Assembly: GCA_002452745.1 (NCBI GenBank) | Contig: DKFC01000044.1 | Coordinates: forward strand, 1-64,000 | Length of the DNA stretch: 64,000 bases | Reading direction: 5' to 3' | Origin: Firmicutes bacterium UBA6806 | Lineage (GTDB): Bacteria; Bacillota; Clostridia; Peptostreptococcales; Acidaminobacteraceae | In this document: piece after piece, positions 16,339 through 25,192 of the stretch | How positions within the stretch are numbered: the stretch's first letter is position 1 | Layout: every line of letters starts with the position of its first letter | Notes under the pieces: model-generated | The model's database searches: none | Seen by the model: only the letters and a program-made list of their open reading frames with translations | What the model was told of the DNA's origin: nothing | Made by a program: the position numbers and the translations under genes

Positions 16339-17187
16339 TTTTGCCACCACTGGAATCCAAATTTCACTCTCATATATTGACGATTCAATATCACCTTCTG
16401 TGTAATATTCAATGTCGTATTTGTCCACAAAAGTGAAATTGGCCTGAGGCAACCACTCTGTATAAATCCTGCGCCACATCTTTTGAATCGCTTCGGGCAT
16501 TGCCCCCTCACATGAAAAAACAGCCCACGTCAGCTCTGGAATTGTAAATGATATGTGATCTTTAGGTATCCGCATGACCAGTTCTTCTCGACATCCAATC
16601 CCATAAGTAAACGCATCATTTGACACTTGATTGAATAAACGGACGCCCATCTCAGGACAAACTCGATTTTCAGGCGATCTCTGGATGTATTGCTGCCAGC
16701 GATGGGGGATTTCATCCAATGCACTTTCACCACTGAATACCTCTGGGAATAAAATCAATTTAAAAGCTGACTTTCTCTCAATTCTGTAGTGAATGACACT
16801 GCCCCCTTCAATGACAATCTTTATAATCATTCGATTGAAAGACTTTAAACTAGACCCCTGTTTTTTTGCTTGACTTGGCGTTATCCCATGAAATCGCTCA
16901 AAGGCCTTTGAAAAACTTTCAGGACTTTCATAGCCATATTCAAGTGCCACATCTATAACGCGTTTATGACCATTCACAAGGTCCTGTCCTGCCAGTGAAA
17001 GCCTCCTGTTTCTTATGTATTCTCCGACACTGAACCCTGTGAGCATGCTAAAAGTTCGCTGAAAGTGATACGAGGAAATATGTACAGAAGTTGCCACGTC
17101 TCCCACAGTTATGTTATCACATAGATGCATTTCAATGTATTCAATTGACGCATTTAGAATTTGTATCCACTCCACTTCAACCTCCAT
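16336..17187 (-). CDS. AraC-family regulator with GyrI-like effector domain
   Basis: The 283-residue protein has an N-terminal double helix-turn-helix (about 10-105; SYHFQRTFSMLTGFSVGEYI, ALEYGYESPESFSKAFERFH) and a C-terminal GyrI-like small-molecule-binding domain (about 125-283), the layout of Rob/BmrR-type multidrug sensors. The ATG lies 12 bases after GAGGAG; a GTG four codons in, with GGAGG close by, is an alternative start. It is monocistronic. Confidence 0.9.
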   Translation of the reverse strand: MEVEVEWIQILNASIEYIEMHLCDNITVGDVATSVHISSYHFQRTFSMLTGFSVGEYIRNRRLSLAGQDLVNGHKRVIDVALEYGYESPESFSKAFERFHGITPSQAKKQGSSLKSFNRMIIKIVIEGGSVIHYRIERKSAFKLILFPEVFSGESALDEIPHRWQQYIQRSPENRVCPEMGVRLFNQVSNDAFTYGIGCREELVMRIPKDHISFTIPELTWAVFSCEGAMPEAIQKMWRRIYTEWLPQANFTFVDKYDIEYYTEGDIESSIYESEIWIPVVAK

Positions 17188-17221
17188 TTTATCAGCTTCT
17201 CCTCAGTGAGGACGTTATAAA

Positions 17222-17241
17222 AGCAGACCTTAAAGTCTGCT
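17222..17241 (-). terminator. Intrinsic terminator of the C45 peptidase gene
   Basis: On the minus strand AGCAGAC and GTCTGCT pair around a six-base loop and are followed by TTTTA. The stop codon (17230-17232) lies in the loop, so the last codons form the stem. Confidence 0.7.
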
Positions 17242-18384
17242 CTTATTATATCTAAATTCAGTTTCTATTGGAACCATTTTAAAGAAATCTGCCTCTGCCG
17301 TCATCTGTTCATAAGCGATTTCCAGCTTCACCGATTTTTTTGAAGGTGCTTCCTTTAGAGAATACTCTTGCCATTGATTTTTCTCGTTTCCGCCCCAACA
17401 GATTTCGTAACTTCGGCTTTCAACATCCAAAATCACACTTTTTATCGTGCCGAAAAACGCTTCGTAATATCCGCAATTCAACCCGTTGGGATAAGGGGTC
17501 AACAAGAGTTGTTTCACAGATTCTGTAGCCACAGTCTCCACGTCTCTGAAAGCTGACTCAATTAACTCATAGCGTACAGCAGAGTTTTTCATGGTCATGG
17601 GCTCTTGTTCGCAAAAAGGACTGAAAACTGGATGATTCGTGGCATGGAGATACCGATTATTCATACCTTGGCCCGCCTCTTTACCAATCTTTTGATGCAC
17701 CTTTTTCCCATCCAACGACTCAAAGAGAACTGCGCTTCCATCTGCATCTGCCATCAATAAATTTATGTTGTAGCCAATTGGCATTTCGTCCAGAAGTTCA
17801 AGGGCCTCATCTGTGGTCTTGCACCGATCAAGCAACGTCCTGATAATCGCCCAGAACTGGAGCCCTTCAATTGCAGGCTGCCTCATCTGATCCATATTGC
17901 TAACTGGCATCCCACACGAAGTCATGCTCACCGCAAACCCACATTCATTGATGCCCTCGCTTCTTCCAAAATCCACAACTGACCCGCCAATATGTGCATA
18001 CTTTCCCTCTGCGGCAACCCGATAGATTCTAAAGTCCTCCAAGTGAGGTGCAAATTCGTAATTCCTAGCCAGAATCAAATGGCCACTTTCTGTGATTTCA
18101 GGCATAAGTGCCATTTCACTGCAATTCGGTTTTAGATGTGACATAAAGGTGAAGTACAGTTGTCCCAAGGCCACGCCTTTTGCATCTGCATAACCTCTCA
18201 GCTCATCGCCTATCCCTGGACAGAATCGATCATAAAGTGCCATTGCACGGTTCACTTGTTCTTTTGAAATAGCTTCATCTTCAGAACAAATGCCCACAGG
18301 TCCATCCAGTAACGCGCCAATCTCCCTTCCAATGTCATAATGTGTTCCCTCTAAAGTCAACATTTCGGTAATGATCTGTTTCAT
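17230..18384 (-). CDS. C45-family peptidase / acyltransferase-like Ntn hydrolase
   Basis: The 384-residue protein belongs to the acyl-CoA:6-aminopenicillanate acyltransferase group of N-terminal nucleophile hydrolases. The expected nucleophile is C88 in LKPNCSEMA, followed by the conserved GHLILARNYEF strand. Family proteins self-cleave before this Cys and then hydrolyse or transfer acyl groups on amides. The ATG at 18384 has GAGGAGG just upstream; an in-frame start twelve codons earlier lacks a ribosome site. There is no signal peptide, so it is probably cytoplasmic. The natural substrate is unknown. Confidence 0.85.
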   Translation of the reverse strand: MKQIITEMLTLEGTHYDIGREIGALLDGPVGICSEDEAISKEQVNRAMALYDRFCPGIGDELRGYADAKGVALGQLYFTFMSHLKPNCSEMALMPEITESGHLILARNYEFAPHLEDFRIYRVAAEGKYAHIGGSVVDFGRSEGINECGFAVSMTSCGMPVSNMDQMRQPAIEGLQFWAIIRTLLDRCKTTDEALELLDEMPIGYNINLLMADADGSAVLFESLDGKKVHQKIGKEAGQGMNNRYLHATNHPVFSPFCEQEPMTMKNSAVRYELIESAFRDVETVATESVKQLLLTPYPNGLNCGYYEAFFGTIKSVILDVESRSYEICWGGNEKNQWQEYSLKEAPSKKSVKLEIAYEQMTAEADFFKMVPIETEFRYNKSRL

Positions 18385-18492
18385 GTTTTTCCTCCTCTTA
18401 AACCTATGTGCAACATTCAAAAGAAATTTTTCCCTGTTAAATGCTTCTCAGTTAAATGCTGTGTCCATCCTCATAGGTTTATTATAGGAGCA

Positions 18493-19134
18493 TCAACTCA
18501 TTTTATCCGGTTCATTCATGCGCCAATCTGTCCGAATCCCCTCTGCAGAGAATCTGAGCACATAGAAAAACTGCAACCAGTCAGGGAGTTGTTCCAGTTC
18601 TGCCCTCTCGTTCATCAGCGTCCTCTTGCCCACCCTTCTATCCAAAATCGCAAATAATCGCACAAGCGGGTTCTCAGAGCGGAGGCTTTTATCAATCGAC
18701 TGATTTAGATACAGTTCAATAGCATTTGTAAACTGCCAGACATCAAAGATACCTAACTCCAGTCTTTCTCTATCTATGTACATCTCTGCGGCTTCATTAA
18801 CCGCCTGATTTTCAATAGTCTTTCCATTCCACTGCCGCCTTGGAATATTATGTGTTTCTTTGTAAGCTGTTTCTACCTCCCTGTACCCTTTAAAGTACTT
18901 AAATAGATTGCCATCGAGTATCACATCGTCATCTACCTTTACGATAACACGTCCCGGTTGATCGTGCGCCTTTCTGTATTTTGTGATTTCATAGTGAATA
19001 CGCCCTCTTAAAACTGGACACAACAAGTCATTTTCAAGCCTTTTTTTATGCCACTCCATGAATTTGCCATTTCTGCCTCCTAGTATGATGATTTGTTTGA
19101 TTGCGCCCTGTAATCTTGTAAATAACGGCTGCAT
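18493..19134 (-). CDS. SF0329-type conserved hypothetical protein
   Basis: The 213-residue protein starts MQPLFTRLQGAIK and has RGRIHYEITKYRKAHDQPGR and VKVDDDVIL, which match, from memory, the SF0329 family of soluble Firmicutes proteins. The start is the ATG at 19134 behind AAAGGA; an ATG seven codons earlier is less typical. Predicted charged alpha/beta protein without membrane segments. No function is known. Confidence 0.65.
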   Translation of the reverse strand: MQPLFTRLQGAIKQIIILGGRNGKFMEWHKKRLENDLLCPVLRGRIHYEITKYRKAHDQPGRVIVKVDDDVILDGNLFKYFKGYREVETAYKETHNIPRRQWNGKTIENQAVNEAAEMYIDRERLELGIFDVWQFTNAIELYLNQSIDKSLRSENPLVRLFAILDRRVGKRTLMNERAELEQLPDWLQFFYVLRFSAEGIRTDWRMNEPDKMS

Positions 19135-19285
19135 CAGTTCCTTTTTCAGTAGCATATCATAATTTTATCCCTTTTTTCGACTCATCCAATGGTTTATCCA
19201 CTTATTTACTCGAAAGTTCGTGGACATCTCTATAAAACGTCTAAAGCATCTAGAATCTGACCATTAATCAATTTAAAATCAACAC

Positions 19286-19314
19286 TTGATTCCATACGAA
19301 AAGTGTAGAATAAT
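19286..19314 (+). promoter_or_regulatory. Possible promoter of the PPOX gene
   Basis: TTGATT (19286-19291) and AATAAT (19309-19314) are 17 bp apart. The leader that follows contains a palindrome CATGCGCATG near 19367. The rest of the 19135-19401 gap shows nothing recognised. Confidence 0.4.
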
Positions 19315-19401
19315 TAAATTAATATTCCCACATGCACATGTCAAATATCCATTTTCATATGCCATGCGCATGCCATACAAAATCTCTATAGGAGGCTCAA
19401 A

Positions 19402-19884
19402 ATGAACCGTTTTGAAAGAGGTATCGAATTAATTGAAGAAAGATGCGGTAACGGAAAGGACAATTTAATTTCTCTATCTACCATTGCACTGGACACAAAT
19501 GCCAAGGGTCTCCCTCGCCCTTATGTTCGAGATGTAGATGCCTATTATGAAGATGGTGTCTTTTACATATCCACATCTGCAAAGTCCAGCAAAATGAAGC
19601 AGATTGCGAAAAACAGCGAGGTTGCCTTTACAGTTTGCTCTGAGTGGTTCTCGGGAAACGGTATCGGTGAGAATCTCGGCTGGGTGTTAGACCCTAAAAA
19701 TGCAGAACTTAGAGCCAAACTCCGCAAGACGTTTGCCGCATGGTATGATGATGCAAATGATGAACAGAGCGAAGACAGTATTATCTTGGCAGTTCGCATC
19801 ACTCAGGCCACGGTTATCAAAGACCACGGCATTGAACGCTATCAGATGGATTTTGTCAACCGAACTGAGATAAGTATCCGATAA
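19402..19884 (+). CDS. Pyridoxamine 5'-phosphate oxidase-like flavoprotein
   Basis: The 160-residue protein has the split-barrel flavin-binding pattern of PPOX-type proteins: an N-terminal strand with PRPYVRDVDAYYEDGVFYIS, then SAKSSKMKQIAKNSEVAFTV, and a C-terminal strand region. ATG follows AGGAGG. Such proteins bind FMN, F420 or heme; the exact reaction cannot be read. It is monocistronic with its own terminator. Confidence 0.8.
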   Translation: MNRFERGIELIEERCGNGKDNLISLSTIALDTNAKGLPRPYVRDVDAYYEDGVFYISTSAKSSKMKQIAKNSEVAFTVCSEWFSGNGIGENLGWVLDPKNAELRAKLRKTFAAWYDDANDEQSEDSIILAVRITQATVIKDHGIERYQMDFVNRTEISIR

Positions 19885-19890
19885 CGACAT

Positions 19891-19945
19891 TAAAAAGAGG
19901 TTTAGGCTATTGGGTCCATTTTAATTTGCTAAACCTCTTTTTTTA
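19891..19945. terminator. Bidirectional terminator between PPOX and GH65 genes
   Basis: AAAGAGGTTTAG (19894-19905) pairs with CTAAACCTCTTT (19929-19940), flanked by A and T runs, so it can end both convergent transcripts. Confidence 0.85.
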
Positions 19946-19999
19946 AATTCATGCATCCTCTATAATTTCATACATTTTCAATCAGCCTTTGAAACGCTT

Positions 20000-22225
20000 T
20001 TAAATCGTCATTTTTTGTCCATCCAAAATGAGATCTACTGGCTCACCAGACAACCGCCTTATGAATACAGACTCGCCGACTTCCACCTTTAAAATGGACT
20101 TTTTATAAATTAAGCTAAAGACATAGGAATCCCACTTTTCTGGCAGTTGAGGCCTTAGACTGATTTTGCCTTCTATAACCCTAAATCCTCCAAATCCATA
20201 GATGATGCTCATCAGCGCCCCGGCTATGTTGGCCATGTGCAGGCCATCTTTGGTGTTGCCATGAGTATTCTCAAGGTCTAGTTTCACCGATTCCATAAAA
20301 TAGCGATAGGCTTTCTCAGACATGCCACACCTTGAAGCCATAATCCCATAGATACACGATGAAAGCGACGAGTCATGTGTGGTGATCTGCTCATAATAGT
20401 CAAAGGCATTGCAAATTTCAGGCGGTTCAGCGTACTGTTCCAAGAGCATGTGCGCCAAAATTGTATCTGCTTGCTTTAGCACCTGATGCCTATAGATGCA
20501 CAGCGGATGGTAGTGAAGCAGAAGCGGACGCCTTTGATACATTGGATTTTCAAAAGGCCAGACGGGCTTGCTCAAAAAACTGTCATCCTGCGCATAAAAC
20601 TGTCGCTTCTCATCATATGGCAAAAACATTGTTTCGGAGGCAATTTTCATAAGACTCAGCTCTGAGTCATCCATGAGAAGCGCATCTCTCAATGACTTAT
20701 ATGCCCCTGAATAGCTGGAGTTCTGAAAGATATCATCCAGTTTGACCACCCACTCGAGATGATATTTTGCCATGACATTGGTATAGTAGTTGTTGTTTAC
20801 CACAGCAGTATACTCATCCGGTCCAGTGACATCCTGTATCATGAAAACGCCCTCTTTAAAATGCCCCATGTCCATCCAAATTCGAGCGGTTTCCAAGAGC
20901 ACTTCAAAGCCCTTATCAAGCATGTATTTTAAATCATCTGTCATTTGATAATAGAGCAAGAAGGCATAGGCAATATCGGCGTTGATATGGTATTGAGCCG
21001 TGCCTGCGGGAAAATAGCCAGAGCATTCGATCCCAGAGATTGTGCGCCATGCATATTTTGCACCTTTTCGATGTCCCAATTTAAGTGCTCTCTCTTTGGC
21101 ATATGGCAGAATGCGATGTCGATAGTCCAGCAGTGCCTTTGCCCTTTCAGGCTGGGTGTGAATGAGCACTGGCAATATGTAAATCTCCGTATCCCAAAAA
21201 TAATGTCCCTCATAGCCTTCCCCTGATAGTCCCTTTGCAGACACATTTGAATAAGCGTCTCTTCCCACAGACTGCATCAACTGAAATTGCATAAATTGAA
21301 GGGCCTGATTTACCGTCTCATCTCCCCTCACTTCGATGCCAAGCGTCGCCCTGATATCCTGATAATAAGCCTGTTGCTCTTTTATGAGCATTTCATAGGT
21401 TTTTTCCGCCAGCGACTTAATGTGTTCCCGATTAAACAACTGTGGGTTTTCCACCCTCAGCGAATCCGATAGAACACACCATTTTTCAACGGTTAAGCAT
21501 CCTCTTCCCACGATATGAGTTTCTGCCAGTGTCCCCTTTACCTCACTTTTTACAAAGGTCTGTGCCTCTGAAAAAATTCGGTGCTCCACAAGAGCCGCCA
21601 CTTCAATTTCAGTGCTCTGCGTCTTAAGGGCTAAACTGATGGTCTCACGATCAATGCCAACAGAAATCACCGATGTGAGCTTCGTATGTCCTTGACCTGT
21701 TCTCGGATCATTTCGGTTGCTGTAATTCTCCACATTTCCATCGACTAGGCTTCTCACCTCAATCTGTCCATCGTAGTCAATTTCCACTCTAAACACAGCC
21801 AAATGCCGATCAAGTTGAGAGACAAGCCGCCTAAAGCACACCTTTCCAACTGTTCCCGTACAAGTGATGTAGCGATATCGTCTGACAGATTCCCCTGTCT
21901 CAAACGCCAACATCCGATGATAAGCCTCATAATGGCCTTCTAAAAGCCTAGCAGGTTCACCATCCAAGTACACGTTGATTGTCTGTATATCCATGACCCT
22001 CGGCTGCTTATCCTGAACGGTAGGAAAACCATAGGCCATTTCAGCATGCATCATCGGCACGCGCTCATAAGTTCCGTTTATGTAACACCCTCGGATTGTA
22101 TCACCCGAGGGATAACCTTCCTCAAAACACCCTCGGATGCCCAAATATCCATTGCCCAAAGTGTATAAGCTCTCTTCAACCTGTTGAATTTCAGGTCTGT
22201 ATTCTATTCTTTCAAGTTTTGACAT
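20000..22225 (-). CDS. GH65 disaccharide phosphorylase (kojibiose/nigerose type likely)
   Basis: The 741-residue enzyme has the GH65 order: N-terminal beta-sandwich, linker, (alpha/alpha)6 barrel, and short C-terminal sheets. WDTEI (344-348) and the acid E471 in TGPDEYTAVVNNNYYTN mark the active site; phosphate rather than water would be the nucleophile, giving beta-glucose 1-phosphate. The TGPDEYT(A)V form differs, as I recall, from maltose and trehalose phosphorylases and fits kojibiose/nigerose types. The start is the ATG at 22225 behind AAGGAG; an upstream in-frame ATG would overlap lacI. It is the last gene of the alpha-glucoside operon, so imported disaccharide is cleaved inside the cell. 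Confidence 0.87.
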   Translation of the reverse strand: MSKLERIEYRPEIQQVEESLYTLGNGYLGIRGCFEEGYPSGDTIRGCYINGTYERVPMMHAEMAYGFPTVQDKQPRVMDIQTINVYLDGEPARLLEGHYEAYHRMLAFETGESVRRYRYITCTGTVGKVCFRRLVSQLDRHLAVFRVEIDYDGQIEVRSLVDGNVENYSNRNDPRTGQGHTKLTSVISVGIDRETISLALKTQSTEIEVAALVEHRIFSEAQTFVKSEVKGTLAETHIVGRGCLTVEKWCVLSDSLRVENPQLFNREHIKSLAEKTYEMLIKEQQAYYQDIRATLGIEVRGDETVNQALQFMQFQLMQSVGRDAYSNVSAKGLSGEGYEGHYFWDTEIYILPVLIHTQPERAKALLDYRHRILPYAKERALKLGHRKGAKYAWRTISGIECSGYFPAGTAQYHINADIAYAFLLYYQMTDDLKYMLDKGFEVLLETARIWMDMGHFKEGVFMIQDVTGPDEYTAVVNNNYYTNVMAKYHLEWVVKLDDIFQNSSYSGAYKSLRDALLMDDSELSLMKIASETMFLPYDEKRQFYAQDDSFLSKPVWPFENPMYQRRPLLLHYHPLCIYRHQVLKQADTILAHMLLEQYAEPPEICNAFDYYEQITTHDSSLSSCIYGIMASRCGMSEKAYRYFMESVKLDLENTHGNTKDGLHMANIAGALMSIIYGFGGFRVIEGKISLRPQLPEKWDSYVFSLIYKKSILKVEVGESVFIRRLSGEPVDLILDGQKMTI

Positions 22226-22271
22226 ACTCTGCTCCTTGCGGCAGTCTCCCATCACCCAAAAGAAATCAGTT

Positions 22272-23273
22272 TTAGATTTTGGAAGTGCTCTCTCTTTCAA
22301 TGAGTTCAAACGGCAATTCATAAACCATTTTATCGAGTTTCTCAGATCCCTCAATCAATTCAAAAAGCACTTTTATTGCCGTCTCGCCCTTCATGGCAAA
22401 AGGCTGACGTATCGTGGTCAACGACGGCGTCATCATACAGGCTATATCCACATCGTCAAATCCAGCAAATGCAATTTCTTCTGGAATCCGAAATCCTTTT
22501 TCAACTGCAAATCTCATGGCACCTACAGCCATTAAATCATTGGCACAAAACACTGCTGAAACAGGTCTCTCATCTTTCATCAGCTTTTCCATGGCCTCAT
22601 ACCCATTCTCAAACGTGTACATACCGCTGAAAACCAGGGCTTCGTCATAACAGCCATGAAGCTGTAAAACATCACGATATCCTCTAAATCGCTCTCGCCC
22701 TGACTGAATATCCGTCAACGGCCCACGAATCATGGCAATTGATGTATGCCCTAAAGATAAGAGCTTCTCCGTCATAGCCTTTGCCGCGGCATAGTTGTCT
22801 ATCTTCACAACTGGAATTTCATCTGACATTTGGCCCGTCCCAATCATGACCACAGGCTTATCAAAATCAGCCAGCATTTCCAGTGTATTGTCACCGTCAT
22901 CCGTTATTAAGATCAATCCATCTATGCCCCTGTCCTTAAAAACCTCTATGTGTTCCCTCTTCTTGCTAGCTTCGAAGTCTGTTGCAGCAATCACCAGCGA
23001 ATAAGCAGTTTCTCTTAACTTCGCTTCAATCCCCTGTATGATCTTGGAAAATACTGGATTCGACAAGTCAGGGATAATAATCCCTATGAGATGTGATTTC
23101 TTCATCGACAAACTTCTGGCAACCGCATTGGGCTTAAAACCAGTTGCTTCCACCACTGCCATCACCCGTACTCTGATATCATTGCTAACTGGTTTCGAAT
23201 TGTTGAGAACTCTGGAAACGGTTGCTTTGGACACACCAGCTCTCTCAGCAATTTCCTTTATTGTAACTTTCAC
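22272..23273 (-). CDS. LacI-family repressor of the alpha-glucoside operon
   Basis: The 333-residue protein has the N-terminal LacI helix-turn-helix (TIKEIAERAGVSKATVSRVL, residues 3-22), a hinge helix and a periplasmic-binding-like sugar domain (about 60-333). It sits inside the operon between the permease and phosphorylase genes and therefore probably regulates itself. The perfect palindrome GAAACCGGTTTC in the operon promoter is its likely operator. The effector is probably the transported sugar or its phosphate. Confidence 0.92.
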   Translation of the reverse strand: MKVTIKEIAERAGVSKATVSRVLNNSKPVSNDIRVRVMAVVEATGFKPNAVARSLSMKKSHLIGIIIPDLSNPVFSKIIQGIEAKLRETAYSLVIAATDFEASKKREHIEVFKDRGIDGLILITDDGDNTLEMLADFDKPVVMIGTGQMSDEIPVVKIDNYAAAKAMTEKLLSLGHTSIAMIRGPLTDIQSGRERFRGYRDVLQLHGCYDEALVFSGMYTFENGYEAMEKLMKDERPVSAVFCANDLMAVGAMRFAVEKGFRIPEEIAFAGFDDVDIACMMTPSLTTIRQPFAMKGETAIKVLFELIEGSEKLDKMVYELPFELIERESTSKI

Positions 23274-23353
23274 GTTTAGCCTCCTGCATCAAGTCCTTGC
23301 AAAGCGTCTCTCCTATAAATCAACACTTTGCAAAATAGTCTATCACTACTATA

Positions 23354-24214
23354 TCACTTGATTGAGCCTGAGACCATCCCTTTGATGATGTGCTTTTGTC
23401 CTAAAATAAATCCCACAATTATTGGTGCCGCAGCCATGAGAACCGCTGTCATAATTAAATCCCATTTTTTAACAAATGACCCTGCAAATGCTCTGATGGC
23501 AAGTGGTATCGTCTGAATATCCTGACCGACACCCAAAATCAGTGATGGCAAGAGGAAGTCATTCCAAATCCAAATGGCATTTAAAATGCAAATAGTCACG
23601 AAGATAGGCTTTAAGATTGGCATGACAATCAGGAAAAAGATTTGAGGTTTTGTACACCCATCCATCCACGCCGCCTCTTCCAGTTCTTTCGGAATGGATT
23701 TTATAAATCCGTGGAACATGAAAACAGCAAGCGGAGCTCCAAACCCAATATAGGCGAAAATCATACCATGATACGTTCTGAGCATTGAAATTCCAACAGT
23801 CTCATTGATCGTTCTAAAAAGGGATACCAGTGGAAACATAACCACTTGAAACGGAATCACCAGTCCGCTGATGAACAACATGAATATCACTGTTGAAACG
23901 CGATCTTTTCGCCTGACCAAAACCCATGCTGCCATTGCCGAAAACACGGAAATTGTAATCAGAGAAATACCCGTTATCAAAACGGAGGAAAAAACACTGG
24001 ATGCATACTTTATGCTAGGGCTAGTCCAAATGGTCTTAATGTTCACAAAGAGTTGAGACCACTTAGCCGGCAAAGAAATAGGGTCTGTTATGATTTCAAG
24101 CGATGCCTTTGCAGAATTGATGACGACGATGAAAAAAGGCGATAATGTCATGAGGAATAATACAATTGTCACCACAGTTAACACCGTTTTAGCGATAAAC
24201 TTTCGACTCTTCAT
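23354..24214 (-). CDS. ABC sugar permease, MalG type
   Basis: The 286-residue permease has six membrane helices and the cytoplasmic EAA loop (EEAAWMDGCTKPQIFFLIVM, about 190-210) that docks the ATPase. It overlaps the upstream permease gene by one base. No ATPase gene is in the operon, so a shared MsmK-type ATPase elsewhere must energise it, as is usual for CUT1 carbohydrate importers. Confidence 0.92.
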   Translation of the reverse strand: MKSRKFIAKTVLTVVTIVLFLMTLSPFFIVVINSAKASLEIITDPISLPAKWSQLFVNIKTIWTSPSIKYASSVFSSVLITGISLITISVFSAMAAWVLVRRKDRVSTVIFMLFISGLVIPFQVVMFPLVSLFRTINETVGISMLRTYHGMIFAYIGFGAPLAVFMFHGFIKSIPKELEEAAWMDGCTKPQIFFLIVMPILKPIFVTICILNAIWIWNDFLLPSLILGVGQDIQTIPLAIRAFAGSFVKKWDLIMTAVLMAAAPIIVGFILGQKHIIKGMVSGSIK

Positions 24215-25122
24215 TACATCTCCACCTCCTTCTTCTTATTGTAATAAACCTGTGCGATAGACACCACCGACAGCACCAAGAAGAAGATAATCGCCCTTGC
24301 CTGCCCCTCTGCCATGTTATTGTATTTAAAGGCGACGTTGTAAATATGAACTGCCAGCAGTTCTGTGGAATTTACAACTGTATCCTTGTAAAGCTCGGTT
24401 GGCCCACCACTTGTAAGGGCAACGATGATATCATATTGCTTAAAGGAGTTCACCAATGTCAAGAAAGAAGTAATGGTAAATGCCTGTGCAATCATCGGAA
24501 GTGTAATGTTCTTAAGTTTATGCCAGAAATTTGCGCCATCTATCTCACTTGCCTCCAAGAGTTCCTGAGGAATATTCAATAGCGCAGCAACATAAATCAT
24601 CATGATATAACCCGCGTACTGCCAAGTAAAAGCAAAGATAAGCCCAAATAAGGTCAAATTAGGATCTGCCAATAGCAGTAGATTTTCAAGGGCATCTATC
24701 CCCAAAGCCGCTCCCAGTGCGGGAACTACACTCTTGAATATAAACTGCCAGATATACCCAAGGACCAATCCTCCAATCAAATTGGGAATAAAAAAGCCAG
24801 CTCTGTAAAAATTTCTAAACTTGATATCTCTCGTCACCAGAAAGGCAAACACCAATGCCATAAAGTTGATGGAGATAACACTCAGTAGTGTAAATACAAA
24901 AGTTCTGATGAACGAATACCTAAACGCAATATCCGAAAACATGCCCTTGTAGTTTTCAAATCCCACCCAGTTTGGCTTAAGACCAGCCACTGCTGTCCAG
25001 TCTGTCATGGAATAGTAAATTCCCATGACAAATGGAACAATGACCACCATTACGAAAGCAAACAGTGCTGGTGCCAAAAACCCCCAAAACACTAATTTAT
25101 CACTAATCTGTCTTGTCTTCAT
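24214..25122 (-). CDS. ABC sugar permease, MalF type
   Basis: The 302-residue permease has six membrane helices and the EAA loop EASEIDGANFWHKLKNITLP (about 190-209). It pairs with the MalG-type permease, whose gene overlaps its end, and with the binding protein encoded upstream. It belongs to the CUT1 family for oligosaccharides. Confidence 0.92.
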   Translation of the reverse strand: MKTRQISDKLVFWGFLAPALFAFVMVVIVPFVMGIYYSMTDWTAVAGLKPNWVGFENYKGMFSDIAFRYSFIRTFVFTLLSVISINFMALVFAFLVTRDIKFRNFYRAGFFIPNLIGGLVLGYIWQFIFKSVVPALGAALGIDALENLLLLADPNLTLFGLIFAFTWQYAGYIMMIYVAALLNIPQELLEASEIDGANFWHKLKNITLPMIAQAFTITSFLTLVNSFKQYDIIVALTSGGPTELYKDTVVNSTELLAVHIYNVAFKYNNMAEGQARAIIFFLVLSVVSIAQVYYNKKKEVEM

Positions 25123-25147
25123 ATTCTCCCCCTAACCTTGGAAAGAA

Positions 25148-25170
25148 GAAAGGGTGAACTTCACCCTTTC
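25148..25170. promoter_or_regulatory. Perfect 11-bp hairpin after the binding-protein gene
   Basis: GAAAGGGTGAA and TTCACCCTTTC flank a single base in the gap between the binding-protein and permease genes. Without a T run it is more likely an RNA-stabilising or partial-attenuation hairpin, which commonly gives binding proteins higher expression than permeases. Confidence 0.65.
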
Positions 25171-25192
25171 ATACCTCAAACCATTTAGCTGC

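Noticed and set aside
16287..16511. Alternative frame with KISLKQKISLNQKISL ending
   Set aside because: It is produced by the 18-bp repeats in a second frame inside the AraC-GyrI gene and has no ribosome site.
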